Shown piece after piece: positions 23,584 to 32,511 of a DNA stretch of 64,000 nt. Below the pieces are notes generated by a model, which worked only from the letters and a program-made list of their open reading frames with translations, had not been told where the DNA came from and did no database searches. Each line of letters starts with the position of its first letter. Positions within the stretch are counted from its first letter, which is position 1. The stretch covers positions 13,066 to 77,065 of the forward strand of contig CAZREW010000015.1 in NCBI GenBank assembly GCA_964599375.1. Reading direction: 5' to 3'. Both the position numbers and the translations under genes were made by a program. This DNA is from JAUWCL01 sp964599375 (GTDB taxonomy: Bacteria; Krumholzibacteriota; Krumholzibacteriia; Krumholzibacteriales; Krumholzibacteriaceae).

Positions 23584-25104
23584 TCACCTTAGCAGGGCAC
23601 GGTATCGTCTCAGCAGAGCGTCCCTGCCGCCGTCACCCGAGGACTTTTCCCACGGCAGTGGATCATCGAGCCCCCTCTCGGCGTGAATGAAATCGGGGTC
23701 GACGCCCTCGTCCCTGAGCGCTCTCTTCCACGATGTGCCGCCCGCGGCGTACCTCACTGCGGCCCTTCCGACCTCCTCGCCGCCGAGCGCTATCCTGGCC
23801 TGGTTCATCGATGATCTCTGTCCCTTCGCGGAGATCCTGACCCCAGCGGACCTGCACACCGCCGCCATCGAATCGACCGAAGCTTTTATCTCCGTGCGGC
23901 CTGGCATCGCCATGAACTGAAGCGGGGTCCGCGGCTTGGGCACTAGTACGTTGAGGTTGACCTCTACGCGGGCGCCTCCCGCCGCCTTTGAGAATGCTGA
24001 GAGAAACCGCTCCGAATCCACGAACGTCCCTGCATCCTCGCCGGGGAGCCCCGCGAGCATGTAGAGGGTGAACCGAGACACTCCCGCTCCGCGCAGCAGT
24101 CGGGCCGCGCCGAGATATTCCTGGTCGGGAGACCTCTTGCCGAGCCTGACCCTCATGCTCTCGCTCCCCGACTCGGGAGCGAGGCTGACACTCCTTATGC
24201 CGGCCCTGCCTATCGCCTCCGCCCTTTCAGCGTCGATATCCCCGGCCCGCAGCGAGCTGAGCCCGACCCTTCCCCCCCTCGCCTCGACCGCTCTCATCAA
24301 GCCGGTGAAATCGGGATGCGCAGCCGCCGCCGTGCTGACAAGGCCGACGTTCAGTGGAGCCGAGCCCGCGGCCCCGCGGGCCTCATCGAGGATCGACTCG
24401 AACCTCTCCAGAGGCATCGTCCTGAACGGCCTGTAGATCGAGGTCGCCATGCAGAACGCGCAAGCTCCGGGACACCCCCTCGAGACCTCGACCAGAAACA
24501 TGTCCGGGAACGCCGTGCCGTGCGCGATTATGGCGGAATGTTGAAAGAGCTCGGGAGCCGCCGGCCCCGCGGGGGCAGCCGTCTCGTGACGACCGGGCAG
24601 TATGATGCCTCCGGCGCCGGAAAGCCTCGCGGCGATCGTGTCCATGTCCTGCCACTCGCCGGCGACTGCATCTATTATCCTCGGCATCACCGGCTCTCCC
24701 TCGCCGGCGGCAAGCACATCCGCCAGGGGGAAGAAAGGCACAGGATTGGACGAGACTACGGGGCCACCCGCGATCACCAGGGGGCCGCCGGCCCTTCTTT
24801 CCCTCAGCGGGTCGATACCGAGTGAGACAAGTATCCTCACCAGATTGAGCAGGTCCTCCTCATATGAGACGGTGAAGAAGACAGCGGCGGGCGCCTCGCG
24901 GCCGGGAGGATCGCCGAGAAAACACCTGCCGATCCTGAACCTGCCGCTTCTCGAAAGGGATGAATAGATGAAATGGTATCCGAGATTCGACATCCCGGTG
25001 GCGTATCTGTTCGGGTAGGCCACTATCACCAGAGGCGCCCCTGACGGGGGCACGGGATAGGTCTCAAGAACTGTCTCGCCGGCGTATCTCGGGGGATCGG
25101 TCAC
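23584..25104 (-). CDS. Radical SAM protein (B12-binding-like N-terminus)
   Basis: A 506-residue radical SAM enzyme. The cluster motif CxxxCxxC is seen as SRGCPGACAFCMA near residue 210. The preceding 190 residues form a Rossmann-like region (APLVIVAYPNRYATGMSNLG, GGPLVIAGGPVVSSNPVPFF) as in the B12-binding-domain radical SAM families, but no cobalamin DxHxxG motif is visible. Downstream come SVSLAPESGSESMR and PKPRTPLQFMAMP. The layout resembles the TIGR03960-like group, whose reaction is not settled. GTG 25104 has GGAG eight bases upstream. It is the last gene after ftsZ and the TPR gene, 18 nt behind the latter. Confidence 0.88.
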   Translation of the reverse strand: MTDPPRYAGETVLETYPVPPSGAPLVIVAYPNRYATGMSNLGYHFIYSSLSRSGRFRIGRCFLGDPPGREAPAAVFFTVSYEEDLLNLVRILVSLGIDPLRERRAGGPLVIAGGPVVSSNPVPFFPLADVLAAGEGEPVMPRIIDAVAGEWQDMDTIAARLSGAGGIILPGRHETAAPAGPAAPELFQHSAIIAHGTAFPDMFLVEVSRGCPGACAFCMATSIYRPFRTMPLERFESILDEARGAAGSAPLNVGLVSTAAAAHPDFTGLMRAVEARGGRVGLSSLRAGDIDAERAEAIGRAGIRSVSLAPESGSESMRVRLGKRSPDQEYLGAARLLRGAGVSRFTLYMLAGLPGEDAGTFVDSERFLSAFSKAAGGARVEVNLNVLVPKPRTPLQFMAMPGRTEIKASVDSMAAVCRSAGVRISAKGQRSSMNQARIALGGEEVGRAAVRYAAGGTSWKRALRDEGVDPDFIHAERGLDDPLPWEKSSGDGGRDALLRRYRALLR

Positions 25105-25122
25105 TGGAACGCTCCGGTATCT

Positions 25123-26760
25123 TTACGGCTCGAGATCGAGCGGCCCGCGTCCGACAAGATTGCGGGCAAGGACGTTCTCAGGCTCGAACTCGAGTATCTT
25201 GTCGAGCAGTTTCCCCGCCTCCTCCTCATGGCCCTTCTTGCGCAGTGTAAGAGCCAGCGAGATCACCGCTTCGCTGTACTCCGAGTTGACGTCGAGGCTC
25301 TTTCGGTAGAGGTCCTCCGCTTCATCCAGATCGCCCCGGTAGTACTTGATGTCACCCATTATCTTGTAGATGTCGGCGAAATCCTCGCCGTTCTTGCCAA
25401 GGATCTCCTCGGCCCCAGCGTAATCCTCCCTTCGGACGAGCAGCACGGCGAGCTTCTCCCGCGCGCGGAGGAACACGGGGTTGATCTCGAGAGAACGCCT
25501 GAAGAGCTCTTCCGCCTCGACGGGACGGTCCATCCTCATGTAGACCTCGCCGAGGAAATAGAGGACGTCCGCGCTCTCGCCGCCGGCGTCGAGCACCTCC
25601 TTGAGGACGTGCATCGCCTCCTCCAGGTTCCCCTCCTTCAGATAGACGAGCGCGAGGTTTATGCTTGCCGAGCCTGGACGCTCCATCTCCGGTATCCCCC
25701 CTGAAAGGTATTCCACCGCATCCTTCTTCTCGCCCAGGGCGTACAGCAGAAGCCCGTAATAGTAGCGGGCCTTAGGGTAGCCCGGGGAGAGCTCGAGGGC
25801 CCGTTCAAGTACTGAGCGCGCCTTTTTGAGCTCCCCTGTATAGAAATACGTCGATCCCAGGTAACAGTGGAGGTCAGCGTAGTCCGGCTTCTCGAGGACG
25901 GCCCGCTCGAAGTGGGGCAGCGCTTCCCTGTACAGCTTCATATCGAGATATGAGACTCCAAGGTAGAAGCGGGCTTCCGTGTAGTGCTCGTTTATCTTCA
26001 GGGCCTCGAGCAGCTGGACGCGGGCATTCTCGTGGTCGCCGCCGCGGAGCATCGACAGGCCCAGCTTGAAACGTACGTCGGCATAATCGGGATGTACCAC
26101 GGCGGCCTCGCTGAAGAGCCCGGTGGCCCTTTCGTAATGGCCGGTGTTGTACGACTCCACTCCCTCCCGCATCAGGGAATCGAAATCCGTATCGGTATAC
26201 ATGATCTCCCTGAGTCTGGCCAGCGGCGGGATCTCGGTCGCCCTTCCGGCTATGTGGTCGCTGAGAAACTTGCTTATCGGACCGGGATTGTCCGCTCCAA
26301 GCTCCAATGCCCGCTTGAACACCGCGTCGGCGTCATCCTTCATTCCCTTCTCGTACAGGACGATCCCGAGAAAGCACACTGCCTCGAAGTAAGCCTTGTT
26401 CAGGCTGATCGCCCTGCCCAACATCCCGAGTGACTCGTCGAGTTCTCCGCGCTCATGGTGGATGACACCCATCCTGTAGTAGAGGTCGGGGTACGTGGGG
26501 TTCTCCTTTACCGCGACAGAGAAATGATCGAACGCGGCGTCGAGCTCCCCCGCGTGAAAACGCGCCGTTCCCAGGTGCACGTGCGACTCGGCGGCATAGA
26601 ACATCCCGAGGGCATAGGTCGGGTCGCCCGGCCCGAGGGACGCGATCGCCTTCTCGAGCGCCTCGACTGCCTCCGCATACCGGCCCTCATTGAAGTACCT
26701 GATGCCGAGCTCGTACTCGGGGTTCTTCTCCACTCCGAATATTCTTCCCCAGAACGACAA
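25123..26760 (-). CDS. Large tetratricopeptide-repeat protein downstream of ftsZ
   Basis: 545 residues, made of about 13 TPR units (e.g. ARVQLLEALKINEHYTEAR, KKARSVLERALELSPGYPK). The N-terminal 20 residues (SFWGRIFGVEKNPEYELG) may form an amphipathic helix, but there is no signal peptide, so the protein is cytoplasmic or peripheral. TTG 26760 is supported by GGAGG seven bases upstream. It begins 24 nt after ftsZ and is probably co-transcribed. TPR proteins often scaffold multi-protein assemblies; a division role is suggested by position alone. Confidence 0.9.
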   Translation of the reverse strand: MSFWGRIFGVEKNPEYELGIRYFNEGRYAEAVEALEKAIASLGPGDPTYALGMFYAAESHVHLGTARFHAGELDAAFDHFSVAVKENPTYPDLYYRMGVIHHERGELDESLGMLGRAISLNKAYFEAVCFLGIVLYEKGMKDDADAVFKRALELGADNPGPISKFLSDHIAGRATEIPPLARLREIMYTDTDFDSLMREGVESYNTGHYERATGLFSEAAVVHPDYADVRFKLGLSMLRGGDHENARVQLLEALKINEHYTEARFYLGVSYLDMKLYREALPHFERAVLEKPDYADLHCYLGSTYFYTGELKKARSVLERALELSPGYPKARYYYGLLLYALGEKKDAVEYLSGGIPEMERPGSASINLALVYLKEGNLEEAMHVLKEVLDAGGESADVLYFLGEVYMRMDRPVEAEELFRRSLEINPVFLRAREKLAVLLVRREDYAGAEEILGKNGEDFADIYKIMGDIKYYRGDLDEAEDLYRKSLDVNSEYSEAVISLALTLRKKGHEEEAGKLLDKILEFEPENVLARNLVGRGPLDLEP

Positions 26761-26784
26761 TACTGTCCTCCAGCTCTTTCCCTC

Positions 26785-27990
26785 TCAGTCGAGCTGCTTA
26801 CGCAGAAAGGTCGGTATGTCGAGGTTCAGCTCGTGAGCCACCGTAGTCACGCCGGCCGCCACAAAGTCTACCTCCGGCCTGTCGGCCGCCTCGGGCTCTC
26901 TCTGCCTCGAGGCGAACACCGCCTGTTCTACCGTGACCGGTTCCATCACGGGGGCCGCGGTCGCGGCTACCGGCTGCCTCGCGGGCTCCGATACGCGCCT
27001 TCTCGCCTCGTAATCGGGGTATATCTCGCGCTCGGAATGCTCGAAACCAGTCGCTATCACGGTCACATGCATCGCGTCGGTATTACCGCTGCTGACGACG
27101 GCTCCGAAGATGACGTTCGCGTCCTCACCGGCCTCTTCACTGATTATCGCGGTGGCCTGTGAGACTTCGTGCAACGTCATCTTCTCATCGCCCGTGATAT
27201 TGACCAGGACACCCTTGGCGCCCCTGATCGAGATGTCGTCGAGAAGCGGGCTGCTCAGCGCCATGCGCGCGGCCTCGACCGCCCTGTTCTCGCCCTCGGC
27301 GACGCCGGTACCCATAAGCGCGTCGCCCATTCCGCTCATGATAGAGCGGACGTCGGCGAAGTCAAGGTTTATGAGCCCGGGGATCATTATCAGGTCGGAT
27401 ATCCCTTTTGTCGCGTGATGAAGGATGCCGTCGGCCTTGGAGAACGCGGCGGACAGCGGCGTATCGGCGCCGACGATCGATAGAAGCCTGTCGTTCTGGA
27501 TCACGATCAGGGTGTCGACTTCCCTTTTCAGCTCCTCGATACCGGCGAGCGCCTGGTTCTCCCTGCGCTTTCCCTCGAAGGAGAAGGGCCTGGTTATGAT
27601 GCCTACTGTAAGCGCGCCGAGCTCACGGGCCGTCCTCGCGACCGTCGGGCTGGCGCCAGTGCCGGTGCCTCCGCCCATGCCGGCCGTTACGAATACCATG
27701 TCGGCTCCATCGATCGTCTCGCGTATCAGGTCGATGTCTTCCTCGATCGCCTTTCTTCCGACATCGGGATTTCCCCCCGAGCCGAGTCCCTTAGTAAGCC
27801 TTCCACCTATCTGGATCTTCTTGTGAGCCTGTGACAGCTCGAGCACCTGCGCGTCGGTGTTCACCGCGACAAACTCGACCCCCTGCAGTCCGGCTGCGAT
27901 CATACGGTTGACGGCATTGCCTCCGGCGCCGCCGACGCCGATGACCTTCAGAGCGGCCAGCTCGCCGAAGTCATCGAATTCAAATCTCAT
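26785..27990 (-). CDS. ftsZ: Cell division protein FtsZ
   Basis: Tubulin-like GTPase forming the Z ring. 401 residues. Seen: GVGGAGGNAVNRMI at the N terminus, the tubulin signature GGGTGTG (106-112), and the T7-loop region NLDFADVRSIM. A variable linker follows (about 330-385), then a C-terminal peptide NLDIPTFLRKQ that matches the conserved FtsA-binding tail. The start is ATG 27990 with AGGGGG upstream; a frame extending 12 residues further would overlap ftsA. Lies 19 nt after ftsA. Confidence 0.98.
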   Translation of the reverse strand: MRFEFDDFGELAALKVIGVGGAGGNAVNRMIAAGLQGVEFVAVNTDAQVLELSQAHKKIQIGGRLTKGLGSGGNPDVGRKAIEEDIDLIRETIDGADMVFVTAGMGGGTGTGASPTVARTARELGALTVGIITRPFSFEGKRRENQALAGIEELKREVDTLIVIQNDRLLSIVGADTPLSAAFSKADGILHHATKGISDLIMIPGLINLDFADVRSIMSGMGDALMGTGVAEGENRAVEAARMALSSPLLDDISIRGAKGVLVNITGDEKMTLHEVSQATAIISEEAGEDANVIFGAVVSSGNTDAMHVTVIATGFEHSEREIYPDYEARRRVSEPARQPVAATAAPVMEPVTVEQAVFASRQREPEAADRPEVDFVAAGVTTVAHELNLDIPTFLRKQLD

Positions 27991-28009
27991 GTCCTGCCCC
28001 CTTTTCAAG

Positions 28010-29233
28010 TTAGAACATACTCGCAAGTCTTTTAAGGTTACCCATCATCTTTCCGAAGCGCCCACGGCCCCTGATCTCTTGCTCCTCGCGTTCGAGCCTG
28101 TCCTTCTCATAGAGGAGCAGTCCGACCGCCGCGCTCCAGCTTTCGTTCGAGACGATCTCCGAGAGACCGCCGAGCCCCCAGGGACGTCCGGTCCTGACAG
28201 GCCTGCCGAAGACCTGGCCGGCGACCCCCGCAAGCCCTTCTATCTTCGATCCGCCCCCGGTCAGGACTACCGTGCTCCCGGCCGCCTGAAAGTGCGGGGC
28301 GTTCGATACCGCCGACTTGATCATGCTGAAGATCTCCTCGCATCTCGGCTCGATGATCGCGGCGATTATCTGTCTTCTTATCTCTCCCTCGCCGTTCCCG
28401 GTCCCCGGCATGGTGACGATCTCTTCATCCGACGCCATAGACGCCAGCGCCAGCCCCCAGCGCAACTTGACCTCATCGGCCGTGCCTTTAGGGATCCTCA
28501 ACCCGACGGCGAGGTCGTTGGTCACATTCTCGCCCCCGGCGCCGAGGACACCGCTAGATCGGATACTTCCCTTGCCGTAAAGGGCGAATGAGCTGGAACA
28601 GGCTCCCATGTCAATCAACAGGCATCCCGCGTCGATCTCCTCTTCGAGAAGCACAGCGTGGGCCGCCGCGAGGGGGTTGAAGACCACGTTAACGACCTCG
28701 AACCCCGCCTTTTCAATGACCTTGACGGCGTTCTCGACGTGCACGGCCAGCACCGAGACGAGATGCACCTCGGTGCCGAGCCTCGAGGCTGTCATGCCGA
28801 CCGGGTCGCTGATACCCCTGTGGGCGTCCACGACATAGTCCTGCGGAACCGAATGAAGGATCTCCATCTCGGAAGGAAGTGTTATGTCGCACGCTATCGT
28901 GTTGACGTGCTCGACGTCTGCGGCGGTTATTTCCCTGCGCTCTTTCGGGATCGAGATCATCCCCCTGCTGTTGAAGCTCCTTATGTGAGGAACGCTTATG
29001 CCGACGCAGACACAGTCGATCTCGACTCCAGCCATCCGCGCGGCATGACCGGCCGTCTCGCGGACACACTCGGCCGCTTCCTCCATATCGACGACAGCGC
29101 CTTTCCTTATCCCGGATGACGGCCTCGATGAGGCGCCGATGATCCGCAGGGTGCCGTCTGACACTATTTCGCCTACGAGAACGGCCGTTCTCTCCGATCC
29201 GAGATCGATGCTTACTATGAATTCCGGTAGCAT
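28010..29233 (-). CDS. ftsA: Cell division protein FtsA
   Basis: Actin-like ATPase that tethers FtsZ to the membrane. 407 residues. Phosphate-1 region VSIDLGSERTAVLVGE, the 1C subdomain (VCVGISVPHIRSFNSRGMI), phosphate-2 LIDMGACSSSFALY and adenosine-binding VVLTGGGSKIEGL are seen. The C terminus is a membrane-targeting amphipathic helix (FGKMMGNLKRLASMF), joined by a charged linker. The order ftsQ-ftsA-ftsZ is canonical. Confidence 0.97.
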   Translation of the reverse strand: MLPEFIVSIDLGSERTAVLVGEIVSDGTLRIIGASSRPSSGIRKGAVVDMEEAAECVRETAGHAARMAGVEIDCVCVGISVPHIRSFNSRGMISIPKERREITAADVEHVNTIACDITLPSEMEILHSVPQDYVVDAHRGISDPVGMTASRLGTEVHLVSVLAVHVENAVKVIEKAGFEVVNVVFNPLAAAHAVLLEEEIDAGCLLIDMGACSSSFALYGKGSIRSSGVLGAGGENVTNDLAVGLRIPKGTADEVKLRWGLALASMASDEEIVTMPGTGNGEGEIRRQIIAAIIEPRCEEIFSMIKSAVSNAPHFQAAGSTVVLTGGGSKIEGLAGVAGQVFGRPVRTGRPWGLGGLSEIVSNESWSAAVGLLLYEKDRLEREEQEIRGRGRFGKMMGNLKRLASMF

Positions 29234-29264
29234 GCCGGCCGATTCACCTCCCGAGCGGCTGGAA

Positions 29265-30032
29265 TCACCGCACTATTACCTGTCTGTCGAACCTCAGGTC
29301 TATCTGGGCGGGCAGCCCTCCCTGCTCGCGGAGCGAGTGGTAGACCGCCCTGAACTTCCTGATCCTTTCCTCGAACCCGTCCCTTCCGACACGCACGAGC
29401 GTCCCTGAATTCATCCACACGAGAACGACCTCGTCGCCGTCGATATTGATCTCCGAGAGCTGCTCCGCGGGCGAGAACCCGAACTCTTTGAGAAGCCCGA
29501 GCACCTCGAGCGCCTTGCCGACGTCCCGCTTCCCCGATTCATCACCGAGATCCCTGCCGGCCAGTCCCGTGATCACGGGAAGATCTATCTCAGTCGACCT
29601 GCCGCTCGAGGGGATTACGACGCCTTCGGCGTCGACCTCGGCCATATTCTCCAGGTTGAGCAGAGCTACCGGCTCCCTCCCGCGCAGGTAACAGTCGAGC
29701 CTGTGCGGAAGCTTGCGCCGGAATGTGACCGAGCCGACCGAAGGATCGCTCTTGAGGATCTCCCTGATCTTAGAGAGCGGGACCGTGAAGGCGTTCGCGC
29801 CCACCCATGTCTCGGCCTTCCGGCTCAGCGTCTCGACGGGCAAGTCCCTGCCGCCGTGGACGCGGATCTCGCGCAGGTCGAAAAGCCCGGTCAGGAAGAC
29901 GGTGCATAAGAGAACCGCGAGCGCCACGGCGGCCGCGGCCGGCATGAGCCAGACTCGGCGGCTGACCTTCTTCTTCTCCCTGAGGCGCCGGGCCATCGGC
30001 GGCGGTACCATCCTGCTTCTTTTTGTCCTCAT
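29265..30032 (-). CDS. ftsQ: Cell division protein FtsQ/DivIB
   Basis: Bitopic septal protein, 255 residues. A basic cytoplasmic tail (residues 1-26) precedes one transmembrane helix (27-48). Then comes the POTRA domain (FDLREIRVHGGRDLPVETLS) and the beta domain typical of FtsQ (SVTFRRKLPHRLDCYLRGRE, DLPVITGL). It partners FtsB/FtsL. Its ATG overlaps the murC stop (ATGA), with AGGAAAGG upstream. murB and ddl, often found between murC and ftsQ, are absent. Confidence 0.93.
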   Translation of the reverse strand: MRTKRSRMVPPPMARRLREKKKVSRRVWLMPAAAAVALAVLLCTVFLTGLFDLREIRVHGGRDLPVETLSRKAETWVGANAFTVPLSKIREILKSDPSVGSVTFRRKLPHRLDCYLRGREPVALLNLENMAEVDAEGVVIPSSGRSTEIDLPVITGLAGRDLGDESGKRDVGKALEVLGLLKEFGFSPAEQLSEINIDGDEVVLVWMNSGTLVRVGRDGFEERIRKFRAVYHSLREQGGLPAQIDLRFDRQVIVR

Positions 30033-31423
30033 CGGCCTTTCCTGATCCTTTCAAGCAGCTCATCGCCGGACTTCCATATGTCGCCGGCCCCTAGCGTCAG
30101 CACGAGGTCCCCGCTCCTGACCGTCGACGCGAGGGCGTCGAGCAGATCGGAGCGGTCCGGAATATACACCGCATTCTTCGCGCCGCCTCCGAGAGCGGCC
30201 CTGTAGATGAGCTCTCCAGTGATCCCCGGTATGGGCGCCTCTGAGGCGCCGTATATGTCGGTGATGAAAACGAGGTCAGCGTCGAGAAAGCACCTGTCGA
30301 AGCTCTCGTGCAGATCCCTCGTCCTCGTGAACCTGTGCGGCTGGAAGACCACGACCACGCGCCTGTCGAAGCTTCTTCTCGCGGTCTCGACCGCCGCCCT
30401 TATCTCCGTGGGATGGTGTCCGTAATCGTCGATGACCAGCACGCCGCCCTCCTCGCCCCTGCGCTCGAACCTGCGCCCTACTCCACCGAAGTTTTCCAGC
30501 GCCCGCCTGACCGCCCCTATCTCGATATCGAGCTCGAGCGCAAGGGCGCAGACCGCGACGGCGTTCGTGACGTTATGCCTGCCGGGGAGCGGGAGCCTTA
30601 TCGTCCCGAGGTCACTGCCGCGGGCGTGGAGCCTGAAGACAGAGCCCGCCCCGTCCTCCTCCTCGATCACGCCTCTTACGTCCGCGTCGGGACCGAGTCC
30701 GTATGTCGTGATCTTTCTCTCTATCGACTTCATTATCGCCCGTACATTCGCGTCGTCTACGCAGCAGATGACCTCGCCGTGGAAGGGCACCCTCGAGGCG
30801 AATCTCAGGAACGCCTCCTGTACCTTCTCGAGCCCGCCGTAGAAATCGAGGTGCTCGGCGTCGATATTGGTGATTATCGCTATCGACGGCGTGAGCCTGA
30901 CGAAATTACCGTCGCTCTCGTCGACCTCTGCCACGAGATACTGCCCCCGCCCGAGCATCGCGTTCGCGCCGAGACTCTTGACCTTCCCGCCGACGACTAT
31001 GGTCGGGTCGAGTCCCGCCTCCTGCAGAACGACTGCGGCGAGGGAAGTCGTGGTGGTCTTGCCGTGCGCCCCGGCGATCGCTATGCCGGTCCTTATCCTC
31101 ATCAGTTCGCCGAGCATGTCGGACCGCGGTATCAGCGGTATCCCCGCCTCGGCAGCCGCCTTCACCTCGGGATTGTCGTGTCTTATCGCGGAGGAGAGTA
31201 CGACGATGTCGGCGCCTCTGACGTTCTCCCCGCTGTGTCCCTTCGAGATCACGGCGCCGAGGGAGGCGAGATGGCCGGTGATCGCTGTCGTCTCCACGTC
31301 AGACCCGCTGACCTCGAAGCCAAGATTGATCAGGACCTCCGCTATCCCGCTCATGCCGATACCGCCTATACCGACGAAATGGATGTGCCTGGCCTTGACG
31401 AGCAGCTCGCTGCCTTTTACCAT
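30029..31423 (-). CDS. murC: UDP-N-acetylmuramate--L-alanine ligase
   Basis: Adds L-Ala to UDP-MurNAc, the first amino-acid addition in the cytoplasmic peptidoglycan pathway. 464 residues. N-terminal Rossmann motif FVGIGGIGMSGIAEVL; ATP loop IAGAHGKTTTTSL; central DIVVLSSAIRHDNPEV; C-terminal VIDDYGHHPTEIRAAVETAR. It overlaps murG by 7 nt at its start and ftsQ by 4 nt at its end. No frameshift or missing motif. Confidence 0.97.
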   Translation of the reverse strand: MVKGSELLVKARHIHFVGIGGIGMSGIAEVLINLGFEVSGSDVETTAITGHLASLGAVISKGHSGENVRGADIVVLSSAIRHDNPEVKAAAEAGIPLIPRSDMLGELMRIRTGIAIAGAHGKTTTTSLAAVVLQEAGLDPTIVVGGKVKSLGANAMLGRGQYLVAEVDESDGNFVRLTPSIAIITNIDAEHLDFYGGLEKVQEAFLRFASRVPFHGEVICCVDDANVRAIMKSIERKITTYGLGPDADVRGVIEEEDGAGSVFRLHARGSDLGTIRLPLPGRHNVTNAVAVCALALELDIEIGAVRRALENFGGVGRRFERRGEEGGVLVIDDYGHHPTEIRAAVETARRSFDRRVVVVFQPHRFTRTRDLHESFDRCFLDADLVFITDIYGASEAPIPGITGELIYRAALGGGAKNAVYIPDRSDLLDALASTVRSGDLVLTLGAGDIWKSGDELLERIRKGR

Positions 31424-32511
31424 TCAGCACCTCCCGCCAATATTTCCATGTCGTCCGCTATGACGGCCGCGGCGCGATGACCCTGGAAGGGCTTGAGCGC
31501 CGCCCGCATCCCGCCGAGGAGACCGGGGTCGTCCAGCATCGGGTCGATCTCAGCGGACAGCGAGTCGCTGTCGAGCCTGCCGTCTTCTATCATCCGGGCC
31601 CCTCCAGCCTCTACCAGCACGGACGCGTTGTGTCTCTGATGGTCGTCGGCGCAATGAGGATAGGGCACGAGGACCGATGGTAGTCCCGCAGCGGCAAGCT
31701 CGGAGACGCTGAGCGCCCCGGCCCTCGCCAGCGCGAGATCGGCGGCCGCGTAGGCCCTGTCGATCTTTTCTATATATGGAGAGACGAAGATCCTCCCCGA
31801 CTCCCCGGAGAGCATCCCCCGTATCTCGTCGTATCCATTCTCTCCGGTCTGGATCATCGCCTGGACGCCTGGGCGCCGTAGCAGGTACCCGGCGGCCGCA
31901 CGGCTCAGCGTCATCGCGCCCTGGCTCCCTCCGAAGACGAGCAGTACGGGCCCGTCCCCGGAAAGACCGAAGTCCTTTCGCGCGCTTCTGTCCGGTCCAG
32001 GCCTGATCGCCCCGCGCAGCGGATTGCCCGTGACCATCACCGGCGCGCCCTTTCTGAAGTAACCGCGGGCCTTTTCAAACCCCAGGTACAGCCTTCTGGC
32101 CATCGGGGCCAGCGTCCTGTTGGCGAGCCCCGGTATCGAGTTCTGTTCCTGGAGCACGACGGGCTTTCTCATAAGCCACGCGGCGCAGACCGCGGCGACG
32201 CTGGCGTAGCCTCCCGAGCCGAAGACCAGATCGGGCCGAAACCTCCTGATTATCCCCATCGCCTGCAGAGTGCCCGCCGCGAGCATCGCCCCTGTGACGG
32301 CCTTTCCGGCCGCGCCCTTGCCCCGCGCTCCGCGGGATGATATGAGCTCGAGGCCGTACCCCGAGGCGGGGATCACCCTTGACTCGATCCCGCGGCTTGT
32401 TCCGACGAACAGCGCCTCGAACCCGGCACGCCTCGACGACAGCTCCTCGGCGACTGCCAGGGCGGGGTAGAGATGGCCTCCAGTGCCTCCTCCGGCGAAG
32501 ATCACCCTCAT
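31417..32511 (-). CDS. murG: Undecaprenyldiphospho-muramoylpentapeptide GlcNAc-transferase (lipid II synthase)
   Basis: Transfers GlcNAc to lipid I, giving lipid II, at the inner face of the membrane. 364 residues, GT28 fold. Donor/acceptor loop motif FAGGGTGGHLYPALAVAEEL, the middle motif VLLVFGGSQGAMTLSRA and the C-terminal RAGALSVSELAAAGLPSVLV are all present. ATG 32511 shares its A with the ftsW stop (TGATG); a GTG at 32514 is an alternative. Both are tightly coupled to ftsW. Confidence 0.97.
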   Translation of the reverse strand: MRVIFAGGGTGGHLYPALAVAEELSSRRAGFEALFVGTSRGIESRVIPASGYGLELISSRGARGKGAAGKAVTGAMLAAGTLQAMGIIRRFRPDLVFGSGGYASVAAVCAAWLMRKPVVLQEQNSIPGLANRTLAPMARRLYLGFEKARGYFRKGAPVMVTGNPLRGAIRPGPDRSARKDFGLSGDGPVLLVFGGSQGAMTLSRAAAGYLLRRPGVQAMIQTGENGYDEIRGMLSGESGRIFVSPYIEKIDRAYAAADLALARAGALSVSELAAAGLPSVLVPYPHCADDHQRHNASVLVEAGGARMIEDGRLDSDSLSAEIDPMLDDPGLLGGMRAALKPFQGHRAAAVIADDMEILAGGAEW

